From: Amaurobius ferox
Lineage: Eukaryota; Arthropoda; Arachnida; Araneae; Amaurobiidae
Length of the DNA: 64,000 nt
Assembly: GCA_951213105.1 (NCBI GenBank)
Contig: OX578146.1
Span: 50,871,275-50,935,274, forward strand
Direction of reading: 5' to 3'
Both the position numbers and the translations under genes were made by a program. Shown here in pieces: positions 1-12,095 of the stretch; position 1 is the stretch's first letter; the number at the start of each line of letters is the position of its first letter. The notes beneath the pieces were generated by a model. The model was not told where the DNA came from, did not search any database, and saw only the letters and a list, made by a program, of their open reading frames with translations.

Positions 1-160
1 AATGCGTTTTTTAACAACACACTTTATCACCTTTATAGAAATTATATGCACTTGCAACGTTACCTTGCACAAATGCTGTAGAAATTCTTTTAAAAAAATT
101 ATTAAATAACATTAGAGAATAAAATATACAATAATAATTCTGACACATATCTTTGATTCA
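1..160 (-). repeat. Array spacer at left edge
   Basis: Spacer between an AAC monomer that lies off the window and the first UAC tRNA. It matches the AAC-to-UAC spacers further along, which shows the array continues leftward. Confidence 0.85.
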
Positions 161-233
161 TGTACCCACCAGGTTTCGAACCTGGGACCTTCTGCGTGTA
201 AAGCAGATATGATAACCTCTACACCATGGGTAC
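161..233 (-). tRNA. tRNA-Val (UAC)
   Basis: Complete cloverleaf: acceptor GTACCCA/TGGGTAC, D-arm with GG, anticodon loop TTTACAC, T-arm CCAGG-TTCGAAA-CCTGG, discriminator A73. Only a G10-U25 wobble departs from the family consensus. Confidence 0.87.
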
Positions 234-890
234 ACAAGACGAGCGCAATATTACTGTCCTCGATCAGATACATCTAAATTTTGAATAAATATTCAGTTAT
301 CTTAATGAAATATTGTCAAGTATTGGTTGTTTTGGTAGTCATATTCCTCGACTTATAATAGAAACTACATGAGGATTGAACGGTAGTGTTGCAGTTTAAG
401 GCTTTTTCTCTCACCAGTTTTAGAGTTTAGAACTTTCTGCGGGTTAAGCAGTTTTGATAACCATTACAGCATTTGTGCACTTTTCAAAAGTGAATAAAAA
501 TATTTCTATTAAAACATTACATTTGGCAAAATGTAAAAAGAATCAGGAGCTGTAACTGCATAGAATGACAATTGTAGCATATATACGAAACAGTAATTTA
601 CATGAGAAGAATGTACTCTCCCATTTCTCCGATATATTGCACCCAACAGTTTCCGAACATGGAACCTACTGCGAATGAAACAGACGTAATAACCATTGTT
701 CTAATAAAACACTACACCACGGGCAGCCATGCTGAATGGAAAGTAAATGTCCTCCACGGTAATTCCCTAACAAAAATTAAACACACCTTCCACAGTGTCC
801 TTGAACAAATATCCTAGAAACACGTATTTAATCAGTATTACATCGGATGGGGAAATATTATACAAAAGATATTTCTATTCAGTTATATTA

Positions 891-963
891 CGTACCCACC
901 AGGTTTCGAACCTGGGACCTTCTGCGTGTGGAGCAGACGTGATAACCACTACACTATGGGTAC
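891..963 (-). tRNA. tRNA-Val (CAC)
   Basis: Complete cloverleaf with anticodon loop TCCACAC. The discriminator is G73 (plus-strand c at 891) instead of A73, a feature of almost every CAC copy in the array. Confidence 0.85.
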
Positions 964-1225
964 ACACGCTGTATGGGAATTAATTGAATTTCTTAACAAC
1001 GAAATTCATCTCCTTAATAAAAATAAAATCAATTGCAACGGTTCTTTGGACAAATGCTGTAGATATATGCTGATAAAAATATTAAATCTCATGAGACTCT
1101 AATATACAACGTGCACTTGCAACGTTTTCTTGCACAAATGCTGGAGAAATTCTTTTAAAAAAATTATTAAATAACATTAGAGAATAAAATATACAATAAT
1201 AATTCTGACACATATCTTTGATTCA

Positions 1226-1298
1226 TGTACCCACCAGGTTTCGAACCTGGGACCTTCTGCGTGTAAAGCAGATATGATAACCTCTACACCATGGGTAC
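1226..1298 (-). tRNA. tRNA-Val (UAC)
   Basis: Same sequence as the copy at 161-233. Complete cloverleaf with A73 and a G10-U25 wobble. Confidence 0.87.
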
Positions 1299-1955
1299 AC
1301 AAGACGAGCGCAATATTACTGTCCTCGATCGGATACATCTAAATTTTGAATAAATATTCAGTTATCTTAATGAAATATTGTCAAGTATTGGTTGTTTTGG
1401 TAGTCATATTCCTCGACTTATAATAGAAACTACATGAGGATTGAACGGTAGTGTTGCAGTTTAAGGCTTTTTCTCTCACCAGTTTTAGAGTTTAGAACTT
1501 TCTGCGGGTTAAGCAGTTTTGATAACCATTACAGCATTTGTGCACTTTTCAAAAGTGAATAAAAATATTTCTATTAAAACATTACATTTGGCAAAATGTA
1601 AAATGAATCAGGAGCTGTAACTGCATAGAATGACAATTGTAGTACATATACGAAACAGTAAATTACATGAGAAGATTGAAATCACACATTTCTCCGATAT
1701 ATTGTACCCAACAGTTTCCGAACATGGAACCTACTGCGAATGAAACAGAGGTGATAACCATTGTTCTAATAAAACACTACACCACGGGCAGCCATGCTGA
1801 ATGGAAGGTAAATGTCCTCCACGGTAATTCCCTAACAAAAATTAAACACACCTTCAACAGTGTCCTTGAACAAATATCCTAGAAACACGTATTTAATCAG
1901 TATTACATCGGATGGGGAAATATTATACAAAAGAGATTTTTATTCAGTTATATTA

Positions 1956-2028
1956 CGTACCTACCAGGTTTCGAACCTGGGACCTTCTGCGTGTGGAGCA
2001 GACGTGATAACCACTACACTATGGGTAC
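1956..2028 (-). tRNA. tRNA-Val (CAC), one acceptor mismatch
   Basis: Complete except that gtacctacc replaces gtacccacc, giving one C-A mismatch in the acceptor stem. G73. Confidence 0.75.
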
Positions 2029-2203
2029 ACACGCTGTATGGGAATTAATTGAATTTCTTAACAACGAAATTCATCTCCTTAATAAAAATAAAATCAATTG
2101 CAACGGTTCTTTGGACAAATGCTGTAGATATATGCTGATAAAAATATTAAATCTCATGAGACTCTAATATACAACAAACGTTCTCACACATATCTCTGCT
2201 TCA

Positions 2204-2276
2204 TGTACGCACCAGGTTTCGAACCTGGGACCTTCTGCGCGTTAGGCAGATGTGATAACCACTACACCATGGGTAC
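2204..2276 (-). tRNA. tRNA-Val (AAC), variant b
   Basis: Anticodon loop CTAACGC. The 3' acceptor strand reads TGCGTAC against GTACCCA, so there is a C5-C68 mismatch. Both traits are shared by all seven variant-b copies. Other arms are intact, A73. Confidence 0.75.
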
Positions 2277-2684
2277 ATGATGTTCATAGAAATAAATGCA
2301 TTATTTAACAACGCACTTTATCACCTTTATAGAAATTATATGCACTTGCAACGTTTCCTTGCACAAATGCTGTAGAAATTCTTTTAAAAAATTTATTAAA
2401 AAACATTAGAGAATAGACAACCATTACTGCATTTGTGCACTTTTCAAAAATGAAAAAAAATATTTCTATTAACAGAAAGCAGCCGTGATAACCACTACAC
2501 TATGGGTACACACGCTGTATGGGAATTAATTGAATTTCTTAACAACGAAATTCATCTCCTTAATAAAAATAAAATCAATTGCAACGGTTCTTTGGACAAA
2601 TGCTGTAGATATATGCTTATAAAAATATTAAATCTCATGAGACTCTAACATACAACAAAAAATCTCACACATATCTTTGCTTTA

Positions 2685-2757
2685 TGTACCCACCAGGTTT
2701 CGAACCTGGGACCTTCTGCGTGTTAGGCAGATGTGATACCCACTACACCATGGGTAC
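2685..2757 (-). tRNA. tRNA-Val (AAC)
   Basis: Complete cloverleaf, loop CTAACAC, A73. One private D-loop substitution (GGGTA for GGTTA). Confidence 0.83.
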
Positions 2758-2935
2758 ATGATGTTCATGGAAATAAATGCATTTTTTAACAACGCACTTT
2801 ATCACCTTTATAGAAATTATATGCACTTGCAACGTTTTCTTGCACAAATGCTGGAGAAATTCTTTTAAAAAAATTAATAAATAACATTAGAGAATAAAAT
2901 ATACAATAATAATTCTGACACATATCTTTGATTCA

Positions 2936-3008
2936 TGTACCCACCAGATTTCGAACCTGGGACCTTCTGCGTGTAAAGTAGATGTGATAACCTCTACACC
3001 ATGGGTAC
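2936..3008 (-). tRNA. tRNA-Val (UAC)
   Basis: Full length with A73. A30-C40 mismatch in the anticodon stem (aagtag form) and a G53-U61 wobble in the T stem. Confidence 0.75.
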
Positions 3009-3665
3009 ACAAGAAGAGCGCAATATGATTGTCCTCGATCGGATACATCTAAATTTTGAATAAATATGCAGTTATCTTAATGAAATATTGTCAAGTATTG
3101 GTTGTTTTGGTAGTCATATTCCTCGACTTATAATAGAAACTACATGAGGATTGAACGGTAGTGTTGCAGTTTAAGGCTTTGTCTCCGACCAGTTTTAGAG
3201 TTTAGAACTTTCTGCGGGTTAAGCAGTTTTGATAACCATTATAGCATTTGTGCACTTTTCAAAAGTGAATAAAAATATTTCTATTAAAACATTACTTTTG
3301 GCAAAATGTAAAAAGAATCAGGAGCTGTAACTGCATAGAATGACAATTGTAGTATATATACGAAACAGTAAATTACATGAGAAGAATGAAATCACACATT
3401 TCTCCGATATATTGTACCCAACAGTTTCCGAACATGGAACCTACTGCGAATGAAACAGAGGTGATAACCATTGTTCTAATAAAACACTACACCACGGGCA
3501 GCCATGCTGAATGGAAGGTAAATGTCCTCCACGGTAATTCCCTAACAAAAATTAAACACACCTTCAACAGTGTCCTTGAACAAATATCCTAGAAACACGT
3601 ATTTAATCAGTATTACATCGGATGGGGAAATATTATACAAAAGAGATTTCTATTCAGTTATATTA

Positions 3666-3738
3666 CGTACCCACCAGGTTTCGAACCTGGGACCTTCTGC
3701 GTGTGGAGCAGACGTGATAACCACTACACTATGGGTAC
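3666..3738 (-). tRNA. tRNA-Val (CAC)
   Basis: Complete cloverleaf, loop TCCACAC, G73. Confidence 0.85.
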
Positions 3739-3913
3739 ACACGCTGTATGGGAATTAATTGAATTCCTTAACAACGAAATTCATCTCCTTAATAAAAATA
3801 AAATCAATTGCAACGGTTCTTTGGACAAATGCTGTAGATATATGCTGATAAAAATATTAAATCTCATGAGACTCTAATATACAACAAAAGTTCTCACACA
3901 TATCTTAGCTTCA

Positions 3914-3986
3914 TGTACGCACCAGGTTTCGAACCTGGGACCTTCTGCGCGTTAGGCAGATGTGATAACCACTACACAATGGGTAC
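3914..3986 (-). tRNA. tRNA-Val (AAC), variant b
   Basis: Loop CTAACGC and the C5-C68 acceptor mismatch of this lineage. Position 9 is T instead of G. A73. Confidence 0.73.
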
Positions 3987-4394
3987 ATGATGTTCATAGA
4001 ATTAAATGCATTTTTTAACAACGCACTTTATCACCTTTATAGAAATTATATGCACTCTCAACGTTTCCTTGCACAAATGCTGTAGAAATTCTTTTAAAAA
4101 ATTTATTAAATAACATTAGAGAATAGATAACCATTACAGCATTTGTGCACTTTTCAAAAATGAAAAAAAATATTTCTATTAACAGAAAGCAGCCGTGATA
4201 ACCACTACACTATGGGTACACACGCTGTATGGGAATTAATTGAATTTCTTAGCAACGAAATTCATCTCCTTAGTAAAAACTAAAGGCTATTGCAACGGTT
4301 TTTTGATAAATGCTGCAGAAATATGCTTATAAAAATATTAAAACTCATGAGACTAAAACTTACAATAAAAGTTCTCACACATATCTTTGTTTCA

Positions 4395-4467
4395 TGTACC
4401 CACCAGGTTTCGAACCTGGGACCTTCTCCGTGTTAGGCAGACGTGATAACCACTACACCATGGGTAC
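4395..4467 (-). tRNA. tRNA-Val (AAC)
   Basis: Full length with A73. ctccg replaces ctgcg, giving a G30-G40 mismatch in the anticodon stem. Confidence 0.75.
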
Positions 4468-4645
4468 ACGAAGTTCATGGAAATAAATGCATTTTTTAAG
4501 AACGCACATTATCTCCTTTATAGAAATTAGATGCACTTGCAACGTTTCCATGCATAAATGCTAAAGAAATTATTTTAAATAAATTATTGAATATCATTAG
4601 AGAATTAAATATAGAACAATAATTCTGACACATATCTTTGAATCA

Positions 4646-4718
4646 TGTACCCACCAGGTTTCGAACCTGGGACCTTCTGCGTGTAAAGTAGATGTGATAA
4701 CCTCTACACCATGGGTAC
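4646..4718 (-). tRNA. tRNA-Val (UAC)
   Basis: Full length with A73 and intact T arm. A30-C40 mismatch in the anticodon stem. Confidence 0.77.
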
Positions 4719-5377
4719 ACGAGACGAGGGCAAGATGACAGTGCTCGATCGGATACATATAAGTTTAGAATAAATATGTAGTTATCTTAATGAAATATTG
4801 TCAAATATTGGTTGTTTTGGTAGTCATATTCCACGACTTATAATAGAAACTACATGAGGATTGAACGGTAATGTTGCAGTTTAAGGCTTTTTCTCCCATC
4901 AGTTTTAGAGATTAGAACTTTCCGCGGGTTAAGCAGTTGTGATAACCATTACAGCATTTGTGCACTTTTCAAAAGTGAATAAAAATATTTCAATTAAAAA
5001 ACATTACTTTTGGCAATATGTAAATAGAATCAGGAGCTGTAACTGGATAGAATGACCATTGTAGCATATATACGAAACAGTAATTTACATGAGAAGAATG
5101 AACTCTCCCATTTCTCCGATATATTGCACCCAACAGTTTCCGAACATGGAACCTACTGCGAATGAAACAGACGTAATAACCATTGTTCTAATAAAACACT
5201 ACGCCACGGGCAGCCATGCTGAATGGAAAGTAAATGTCCTCCACGGTAATTCCCTAACAAAAATTAAACACACCTTCCACAGTGTCCTTGAACAAATATC
5301 CTAGAAACACGTATTTAATCAGTATTACATCGGATGGGGAAATATTATACAAAAGATATTTCTATTCAGTTATATTA

Positions 5378-5450
5378 CGTACCCACCAGGTTTCGAACCT
5401 GGGACCTTCTGCGTGTGGAGCAGACGTGATAACCACTACACTATGGGTAC
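5378..5450 (-). tRNA. tRNA-Val (CAC)
   Basis: Complete cloverleaf, G73. Flanks match those of the copy at 891-963. Confidence 0.85.
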
Positions 5451-5712
5451 ACACGCTGTATGGGAATTAATTGAATTTCTTAACAACGAAATTCATCTCC
5501 TTAATAAAAATAAAATCAATTGCAACGGTTCTTTGGACAAATGCTGTAGATATATGCTGATAAAAATATTAAATCTCATGAGACTCTAATATACAACGTG
5601 CACTTGCAACGTTTTCTTGCACAAATGCTGGAGAAATTCTTTTAAAAAAATTATTAAATAACATTAGAGAATAAAATATACAATAATAATTCTGACACAT
5701 ATCTTTGAATCA

Positions 5713-5785
5713 TGTACTCCCCAGGCTTCGAACCTGGGACCTTCTGCGTGTAAAGTAGATGTGATAACCTCTACACCATGGGTAC
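5713..5785 (-). pseudogene. tRNA-Val (UAC), decayed acceptor
   Basis: Acceptor 3' strand reads GGAGTAC, giving two mismatches with GTACCCA. The anticodon stem has A30-C40 and the T stem is altered. Anticodon loop TTTACAC remains. Confidence 0.7.
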
Positions 5786-6445
5786 ACGAGACGAGCGCAA
5801 TATGACTTTCCTCGATCGGATACATCTAAAGTTTGAATAAATATTCAGTTATCTTAATGAAATATTGTCAAGTATTGGTTGTTTTGGTAGTCATATTCCT
5901 CGACTTATAATAGAAACTACATGAGGATTGAACGGTAGTGTTGCAGTTTAAGGCTTTTTCTCTCACCAGTTTTAGAGTTTAGAACTTTCTGCTGGTTAAG
6001 CAGTTGTGATAACCATTACAGCATTTGTGCAGTTTTCAAAAAAGAATAAAAATATTTCTATTAACAGAACATTACTTCTGGCAAAATGTAAAAAGAATCA
6101 GGAGCTGTAACAGTATAGAATGACAATTGTAGTATATACACGAAACAGTAAATTAAGTGAGAAGAATGTAATCACGCATTTCTCCGATATATTGTACCCA
6201 ACAGTTACCGAACATGGAACCTACTGCGAATGAATCAAACGTGATAACCATTGTTCTAATACAACACTTCACCACGGGCAGCCATGCTGAATGGAAAGTA
6301 AATTTCCTCCACGGTAATTCCCTAACAAAAATTAAACACACCTTCCACAGTGTCCTTGAACAAATATCCTAGAAACACGTATTTAATCAGTATTACATCG
6401 GATGGGGAAATATTATACAAAAGAGATTTCTATTCAGTTATATTA

Positions 6446-6518
6446 CGTACCCACCAGGTTTCGAACCTGGGACCTTCTGCGTGTGGAGCAGACGTGATAA
6501 CCACTACACTTTGGGTAC
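6446..6518 (-). tRNA. tRNA-Val (CAC), U8 lost
   Basis: Full length with G73, but the conserved U8 is A, which removes the U8-A14 tertiary pair and alters the first base of the A box. Confidence 0.72.
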
Positions 6519-6694
6519 ACACGCGGTATGGGAATTAATTGAATTTCTTAGCAACGAAATTCATCTCCTTAATAAAAACTAAATGCTATTGCAACGGTTC
6601 ATTGGATAAATGCTGTGGAAATATGCTTATAAAAATATTAAATCTCATGAGACTCTAACATACAACAAAAGATCTCACACATATCTTTGCTTCA

Positions 6695-6767
6695 TGTACC
6701 CACCAGGTTTCGAACCTGGGACCTTCTGCGTGTTAGGCAGATGTGATAACCACTACACCATGGGTAC
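6695..6767 (-). tRNA. tRNA-Val (AAC)
   Basis: Complete cloverleaf with no stem mismatches, loop CTAACAC, A73. Serves as the consensus for AAC(a) copies. Confidence 0.88.
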
Positions 6768-6945
6768 ATGATGTTCATGGAAATAAATGCATTTTTTAAC
6801 AACGCACTTTATCACCTTTATAGAAATTATATGCACTTGCAACGTTTTCTTGCACAAATGCTGGAGAAATTCTTTTAAATAAATTAATAAATAACATTAG
6901 AGAATAAAATATACAATAATAATTCTGACACATATCTTTGATTCA

Positions 6946-7018
6946 TGTACCCACCAGATTTCGAACCTAGGACCTTCTGCGTGTAAAGCAGATGCGATAA
7001 CCTCTACCCCATGGGTAC
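6946..7018 (-). tRNA. tRNA-Val (UAC), D-stem damage
   Basis: A G11-G24 clash in the D stem (gcgataacc with ctacccc) and a U50-G64 wobble in the T stem. The D-stem pair of changes is shared with the copy at 14311, which shows block duplication. Confidence 0.65.
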
Positions 7019-7674
7019 ACAAGACGAGCGCAATATGACTGTCCTCGATCGGATACATCTAAATTTTGAATAAATATGCAGTTATCTTAATGAAATATTG
7101 TCAAGTATTGGTTGTTTTGGTAGTCATATTCCTCGACTTATAATAGAAACTACATGAGGATTGAACGGTAGTGTTGCAGTTTAAGGCTTTGTCTCCCACC
7201 AGTTTTAGAGTTTAGAACTTTCTGCGGGTTAAGCAGTTTTGAAAACCATTACAGCATTTGTGCACTTTTCAAAAGTGAATAAAATATTTCTATTAAAACA
7301 TTACTTTTGGCAAAATGTAAAAAGAATCAGGAGCTGTAACTGCATAGAATGACAATTGTAGTATATATACGAAACAGTAAATTAAGTGAGAAGAATGTAA
7401 TCACGCATTTCTCCGATATAATGTACCCAACAGTTTCCGAACATGGAACCTACTGCGAATGAATCAGACGTGATAACCATTGTTCTAATACAACACTACA
7501 CCACGGGCAGCCATGCTGAATGGAAAGTAAATGTCCTCCACGGTAATTCCCTAACAAAAATTAAACACACCTTCCACAGTGTCCTTGAACAAATATCCTA
7601 GAAACACGTATTTAATCAGTATTACATCGGATGGGGAAATATTATACAAAAGAGATTTCTATTCAGTTATATTA

Positions 7675-7747
7675 CGCACCCACCAGGTTTCGAACGTGGG
7701 ACCTTCTGCGTGTGGAGCAGACTTGACAACCACTACACTATGGGTAC
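7675..7747 (-). pseudogene. tRNA-Val (CAC), decayed
   Basis: Substitutions in the acceptor (gcaccca), T stem (aacgtgg) and D arm (cttgacaacc). Anticodon loop TCCACAC is kept. Confidence 0.7.
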
Positions 7748-7923
7748 ACACGCGGTATGGGAATTAATTGAATTTCTTAGCAACGAAATTCTTCTCCTTA
7801 ATAAAAACTAAATGCTATTGCAACGGTTCATTGGATAAATGCTGTGGAAATATGCTTATAAAAATATTAAATCTCATGAGACTCTAACATACAACAAAAG
7901 ATCTCACACATATCTTTGCTTCA

Positions 7924-7996
7924 TGTACCCACCATGTTTCGAACCTGGGACCTTCTGCGTGTTAGGCAGATGTGATAACCACTACACCATGAGTAC
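7924..7996 (-). tRNA. tRNA-Val (AAC), weakened
   Basis: T-stem mismatch (accatgtttc) and a U5-G68 wobble in the acceptor (atgagtac). Anticodon loop intact, A73. Confidence 0.65.
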
Positions 7997-8174
7997 ATGA
8001 TGTTCATAGCAATAAATGCATTTTTTAACAACGCACTTTATCACCTTTATAGAAATTATATGCACTTGCAACGTTTTCTTGCACAAATGCTGGAGAAATT
8101 CTTTTAAAAAAATTAATAAATAACATTAGAGAATAAAATATACAATAATAATTCTGACACATATCTTTGATTCA

Positions 8175-8247
8175 TGTACCCACAAGATTTCGAACCTGGG
8201 ACCTTCTGCGTGTAAAGCAGATGGGATAACCTCTACACCATGGGTAC
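8175..8247 (-). pseudogene. tRNA-Val (UAC), decayed
   Basis: T-stem mismatch (cacaagattt) and a D-stem mismatch from gggataacc. Loop TTTACAC is kept. Confidence 0.65.
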
Positions 8248-8904
8248 ACAAGACGAGCGCAATATGACTGTCCTCGATCAGATACATCTAAATTTTGAAT
8301 AAATATTCAGTTATCTTAATGAAATATTGTCAAGTATTGGTTGGTTTGGTAGTCATATTCCTCGACTTATAATAGAAACTACATGAGGATTGAACGGTAG
8401 TGTTGCAGTTTAAGGTTTTGTTTCCGACCAGTTTTAGAGTTTAGAACTTTCTGCGGGTTAAGCAGTTTTGATAACCATTACAGCATTTGTGCACTTTTCA
8501 AAAGTGAATAAAAATATTTCTATTAAAACATTACTTTTGGCAAAATGTAAAAAGAATCAGGAGCTGTAACTGCATAGAATGACAATTGTAGTATATATAC
8601 GAAACAGTAAATTACATGAGAAGAATGAAATCACACATTTCTCCGATATATTGTACCCAACAGTTTCCGAACATGGAACCTACTGCGAATGAAACAGAGG
8701 TGATAACCATTGTTCTAATAAAACACTACACCACGGGCAGCCATGCTGAATGGAAGGTAAATGTCCTCCACGGTAATTCCCTAACAAAAATTAAACACAC
8801 CTTCAACAGTGTCCTCGAACAAATATCCTAGAAACACGTATTTAATCAGTATTACATCGGATGGGGAAATATTATACAAAAGAGATTTCTATTCAGTTAT
8901 ATTA

Positions 8905-8977
8905 CGTACCCACCAGGTTTCGAACCTGGGACCTTCTGCGTGTGGAGCAGACGTGATAACCACTACACTATGGGTAC
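8905..8977 (-). tRNA. tRNA-Val (CAC)
   Basis: Complete cloverleaf, G73. Confidence 0.85.
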
Positions 8978-9152
8978 ACACGCTGTATGGGAATTAATTG
9001 AATTCCTTAACAACGAAATTCATCTCCTTAATAAAAATAAAATCAATTGCAACGGTTCTTTGGACAAATGCTGTAGATATATGCTGATAAAAATATTAAA
9101 TCTCATGAGACTCTAATATACAACAAAAGTTCTCACACATATCTAAGCTTCA

Positions 9153-9225
9153 TGTACGCACCAGGTTTCGAACCTGGGACCTTCTGCGCGTTAGGCAGAT
9201 GTGATAACCACTACACAATGGGTAC
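9153..9225 (-). tRNA. tRNA-Val (AAC), variant b
   Basis: Loop CTAACGC, C5-C68 mismatch, T at position 9 as in the copy at 3914. A73. Confidence 0.73.
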
Positions 9226-9633
9226 ATGATGTTCATAGAAATAAATGCATTTTTTAACAACGCACTTTATCACCTTTATAGAAATTATATGCACTTTCAA
9301 CGTTTCCTTGCACAAATGCTGTAGAAATTCTTTTAAAAAATTTATTAAATAACATTAGAGAATAGATAACCATTACAGCATTTGTGCACTTTTCAAAAAT
9401 GAAAAAAATATTTCTATTAACAGAAAGCAGCCGTGATAACCACTACACTATGGGTACACACGCTGTATGGGAATTAATTGAATTTCTTAGCAACGAAATT
9501 CATCTCCTTAGTAAAAACTAAAGGCTATTGCAACGGTTTTTTGGATAAATGCTGCAGAAATATGCTTATAAAAATATTAAATCTCATGAGAATAAAACTT
9601 ACAATAGAAGTTCTCACACATATCTTTGTTTCA

Positions 9634-9706
9634 TGTACCCACCAGGTTTCGAACCTGGGACCTTCTGCGTGTTAGGCAGACGTGATAACCACTACACCAT
9701 GGGTAC
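9634..9706 (-). tRNA. tRNA-Val (AAC)
   Basis: Complete cloverleaf, no mismatches seen, A73. Confidence 0.87.
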
Positions 9707-9884
9707 ATGAAATTCATGGAAATAAATGCATTTTTTAAGAACGCACATTATCTCCTTTATAGAAATTAGATGCACTTGCAACGTTTCCATGCATAAATGC
9801 TAAAGAAATTATTTTAAATAAATTATTCAATATCATTAGAGAATTAAATATAGAACAATAATTCTGACACATATCTTTTAATCA

Positions 9885-9957
9885 TGTACCCACCAGGTTT
9901 CGAACCTGGGACCTTCTGCGTGTAAAGTAGATATGATAACCTCTACACCATGGGTAC
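9885..9957 (-). tRNA. tRNA-Val (UAC)
   Basis: Full length, A73. A30-C40 mismatch and a G10-U25 wobble. Confidence 0.75.
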
Positions 9958-10617
9958 ACGAGACGAGCGCAAGATGACAGTGCTCGATCGGATACATATA
10001 AGTTTAGAATAAATATGTAGTTATCTTAATGAAATATTGTCAAGTATTGGTTGTTTTGGTAGTCATATTCCTCGACTTATAAGAGAAACTACATGAGGAT
10101 TGAATGGTAGTGTTGCAGTTTAAGGCTTTTTCTCTCACCAGTTTTAGAGTTTAGAACTTTCTGCGGGTTAAGCAGTTGTGATAACCATTACAGCATTTGT
10201 GCAGTTTTCAAAAGTGAATAAAAATATTTCTATTAACAGAACATTACTTCTGGCAAAATGTAAAAAGAATCAGGAGCTGTAACAGTATAGAATGACAATT
10301 GTAGTATATACACGAAACAGTAAATTAAGTGAGAAGAATGTAATCACGCATTTCTAAGATATATTGTACCCAACAGTTTCCGAACATGGAACCTACTGCG
10401 AATGAATCAGACGTGATAACCATTGTTCTAATACCACACTTCACCACGGGCAGCCATGCTGAATGGAAAGTAAATGTCCTCCACGGTAATTCCCTAACAA
10501 AAATTAAACACACCTTCCACAGTGTCCTTGAACAAATATCCTAGAAACACGTATTTAATCAGTATTACATCGGATTGGGAAATATTATACAAAAGAGATT
10601 TCTATTCAGTTATATTA

Positions 10618-10690
10618 CGTACCCACCAGGTTACGAACCTGGGACCTTCTGCGTGTGGAGCAGACGTGATAACCACTACACTATGGGTAC
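10618..10690 (-). tRNA. tRNA-Val (CAC), A58 lost
   Basis: Full length with G73. The T loop reads TTCGTAA, so the conserved A58 is U, which also changes the B box. Confidence 0.7.
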
Positions 10691-10866
10691 ACACGCGGTA
10701 TGGGAATTAATTGAATTTCTTAGCAACGAAATTCATCTCCTTAATAAAAACTAAATGCTATTGCAACGGTTCATTGGATAAATGCTGTGGAAATATGCTT
10801 ATAAAAATATTAAATCTCATGAGACTCTAACATACAACAAAAGATCTCACACATATCTTTGCTTCA

Positions 10867-10939
10867 TGTACCCACCAGGTTTCGAACCTGGGACCTTCTG
10901 CGTGTTAGGCAGATGTGATAACCACTACACCATGGGTAC
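10867..10939 (-). tRNA. tRNA-Val (AAC)
   Basis: Complete cloverleaf, A73, same as the copy at 6695. Confidence 0.88.
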
Positions 10940-11117
10940 ATGATGTTCATGGAAATAAATGCATTTTTTAACAACGCACTTTATCACCTTTATAGAAATT
11001 ATATGCACTTGCATCGTTTTCTTGCACAAATGCTGGAGAAATTCTTTTAAAAAAATTAATAAATAACATTAGAAAATAAAATATACAATAATAATTCTGA
11101 AACATATCTTTGATTCA

Positions 11118-11190
11118 TGTACCCACAAGATTTCGAACCTGGGACCTTCTGCGTGTAAAGCAGATGTGATAACCTCTACACCATGGGTAC
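11118..11190 (-). tRNA. tRNA-Val (UAC), T-stem mismatch
   Basis: Full length, A73. One T-stem mismatch from acaagattt. Confidence 0.7.
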
Positions 11191-11847
11191 ACAAGACGAG
11201 CGCAATATGACTGTCCTCGATCGGATACATCAAAATTTTGAATAAATATGCAGTTATCTTAATGAAATATTGTCAAGTTTTGGTTGTTTTGGTAGTCATA
11301 TTCCTCGACTTATAATAGAAACTACATGAGGATTGAACGGTAGTGTTGCAGTTTAAGGCTTTGTCTCCCACCAGTTTTAGAGTTTAGAACTTTCTGCGGG
11401 TTAAGCAGTTTTGATAACCATTACAGCATTTGTGCACTTTTCAAAAGTGAATAAAAATATTTCTATTAAAACATTACTTTTGGCAAAATGTAAAAAGAAT
11501 CAGGAGCTGTAACTGCATAGAATGACAATTGTAGTATATATACGAAACATTAAATTACATGAGAAGAATGAAATCACACATTTCTCCGATATATTGTACC
11601 CAACAGTTTCCGAACATGGAACCTTCTGCGAATGAAACAGAGGTGATAACCTTTGTTCTAATAAAACACTACACCACGGGCAGCCATGCTGAATGGAAGG
11701 TAAATGTCCTCCACGGTAATTCCCTAACAAAAATTAAACACACCTTCAACAGTGTCCTTGAACAAATATCCAAGAAACACGTATTTAATCAGTATTACAT
11801 CGGATGGGGAAATATTATACAAAAGAGATTTCTATTCGGTTATATTA

Positions 11848-11920
11848 CGTACCCACCAGGTTTCGAACCTGGGACCTTCTGCGTGTGGAGCAGACGTGAT
11901 AACCACTACACTATGGGTAC
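11848..11920 (-). tRNA. tRNA-Val (CAC)
   Basis: Complete cloverleaf, G73. Confidence 0.85.
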
Positions 11921-12095
11921 ACACGCTGCATGGGAATTAATTGAATTTCTTAACAACGAAATTCAGCTCCTTAATAAAAATAAAATCAATTGCAACGGTT
12001 CTTTGGACAAATGCTGTAGATATATTCTGATAAAAATATTAAATCTCATGAGACTCTAATATACAACAAAAGTTCTCACACATATCTCTGCTTCA

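Larger units (their letters stand above)
161..1225 (-). repeat. Short HOR unit 1 (UAC-R1-R2-CAC)
   Basis: Unit of 1,065 bp. Degenerate tRNA relic R1 is at 412-480 and relic R2 at 639-725. Both AAC monomers and the half-tRNAs are missing. The deletion joint near 1107 (ctaatatacaac to gtgcacttgc) is the same as in the unit at 4646-5712, so the two descend from one deletion. Confidence 0.85.
1226..2935 (-). repeat. Full HOR unit 2 (1,710 bp)
   Basis: Contains R1 relic 1477-1545, R2 relic 1704-1790, half-tRNA remnants at about 2414-2440 and 2480-2509, plus one UAC, one CAC and two AAC tRNAs listed separately. Confidence 0.88.
2936..4645 (-). repeat. Full HOR unit 3 (1,710 bp)
   Basis: R1 relic 3187-3255, R2 relic 3414-3500, half-tRNA remnants about 4126-4150 and 4190-4219, and four full-length tRNAs. 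Confidence 0.88.
4646..5712 (-). repeat. Short HOR unit 4 (1,067 bp)
   Basis: R1 relic 4897-4965, R2 relic 5126-5212. It lacks all AAC monomers and has the same deletion joint (near 5595) as unit 1, although 3.4 kb of full units lie between them. Confidence 0.86.
5713..6945 (-). repeat. Medium HOR unit 5 (1,233 bp)
   Basis: R1 relic 5964-6032, R2 relic 6194-6280. It lacks AAC(b) and the half-tRNA monomers, a 477-bp difference from the full unit. Confidence 0.86.
6946..8174 (-). repeat. Medium HOR unit 6 (1,229 bp)
   Basis: R1 relic 7197-7265, R2 relic 7423-7509. Same monomer order as the 1,233-bp units. All three of its tRNAs carry damage. Confidence 0.85.
8175..9884 (-). repeat. Full HOR unit 7 (1,710 bp)
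   Basis: R1 relic 8426-8494, R2 relic 8653-8739, CAC half-tRNA 9428-9457. Monomer order as in units 2 and 3. Confidence 0.87.
9885..11117 (-). repeat. Medium HOR unit 8 (1,233 bp)
   Basis: R1 relic 10136-10204, R2 relic 10366-10452, with UAC, CAC and AAC(a) tRNAs. Confidence 0.86.
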
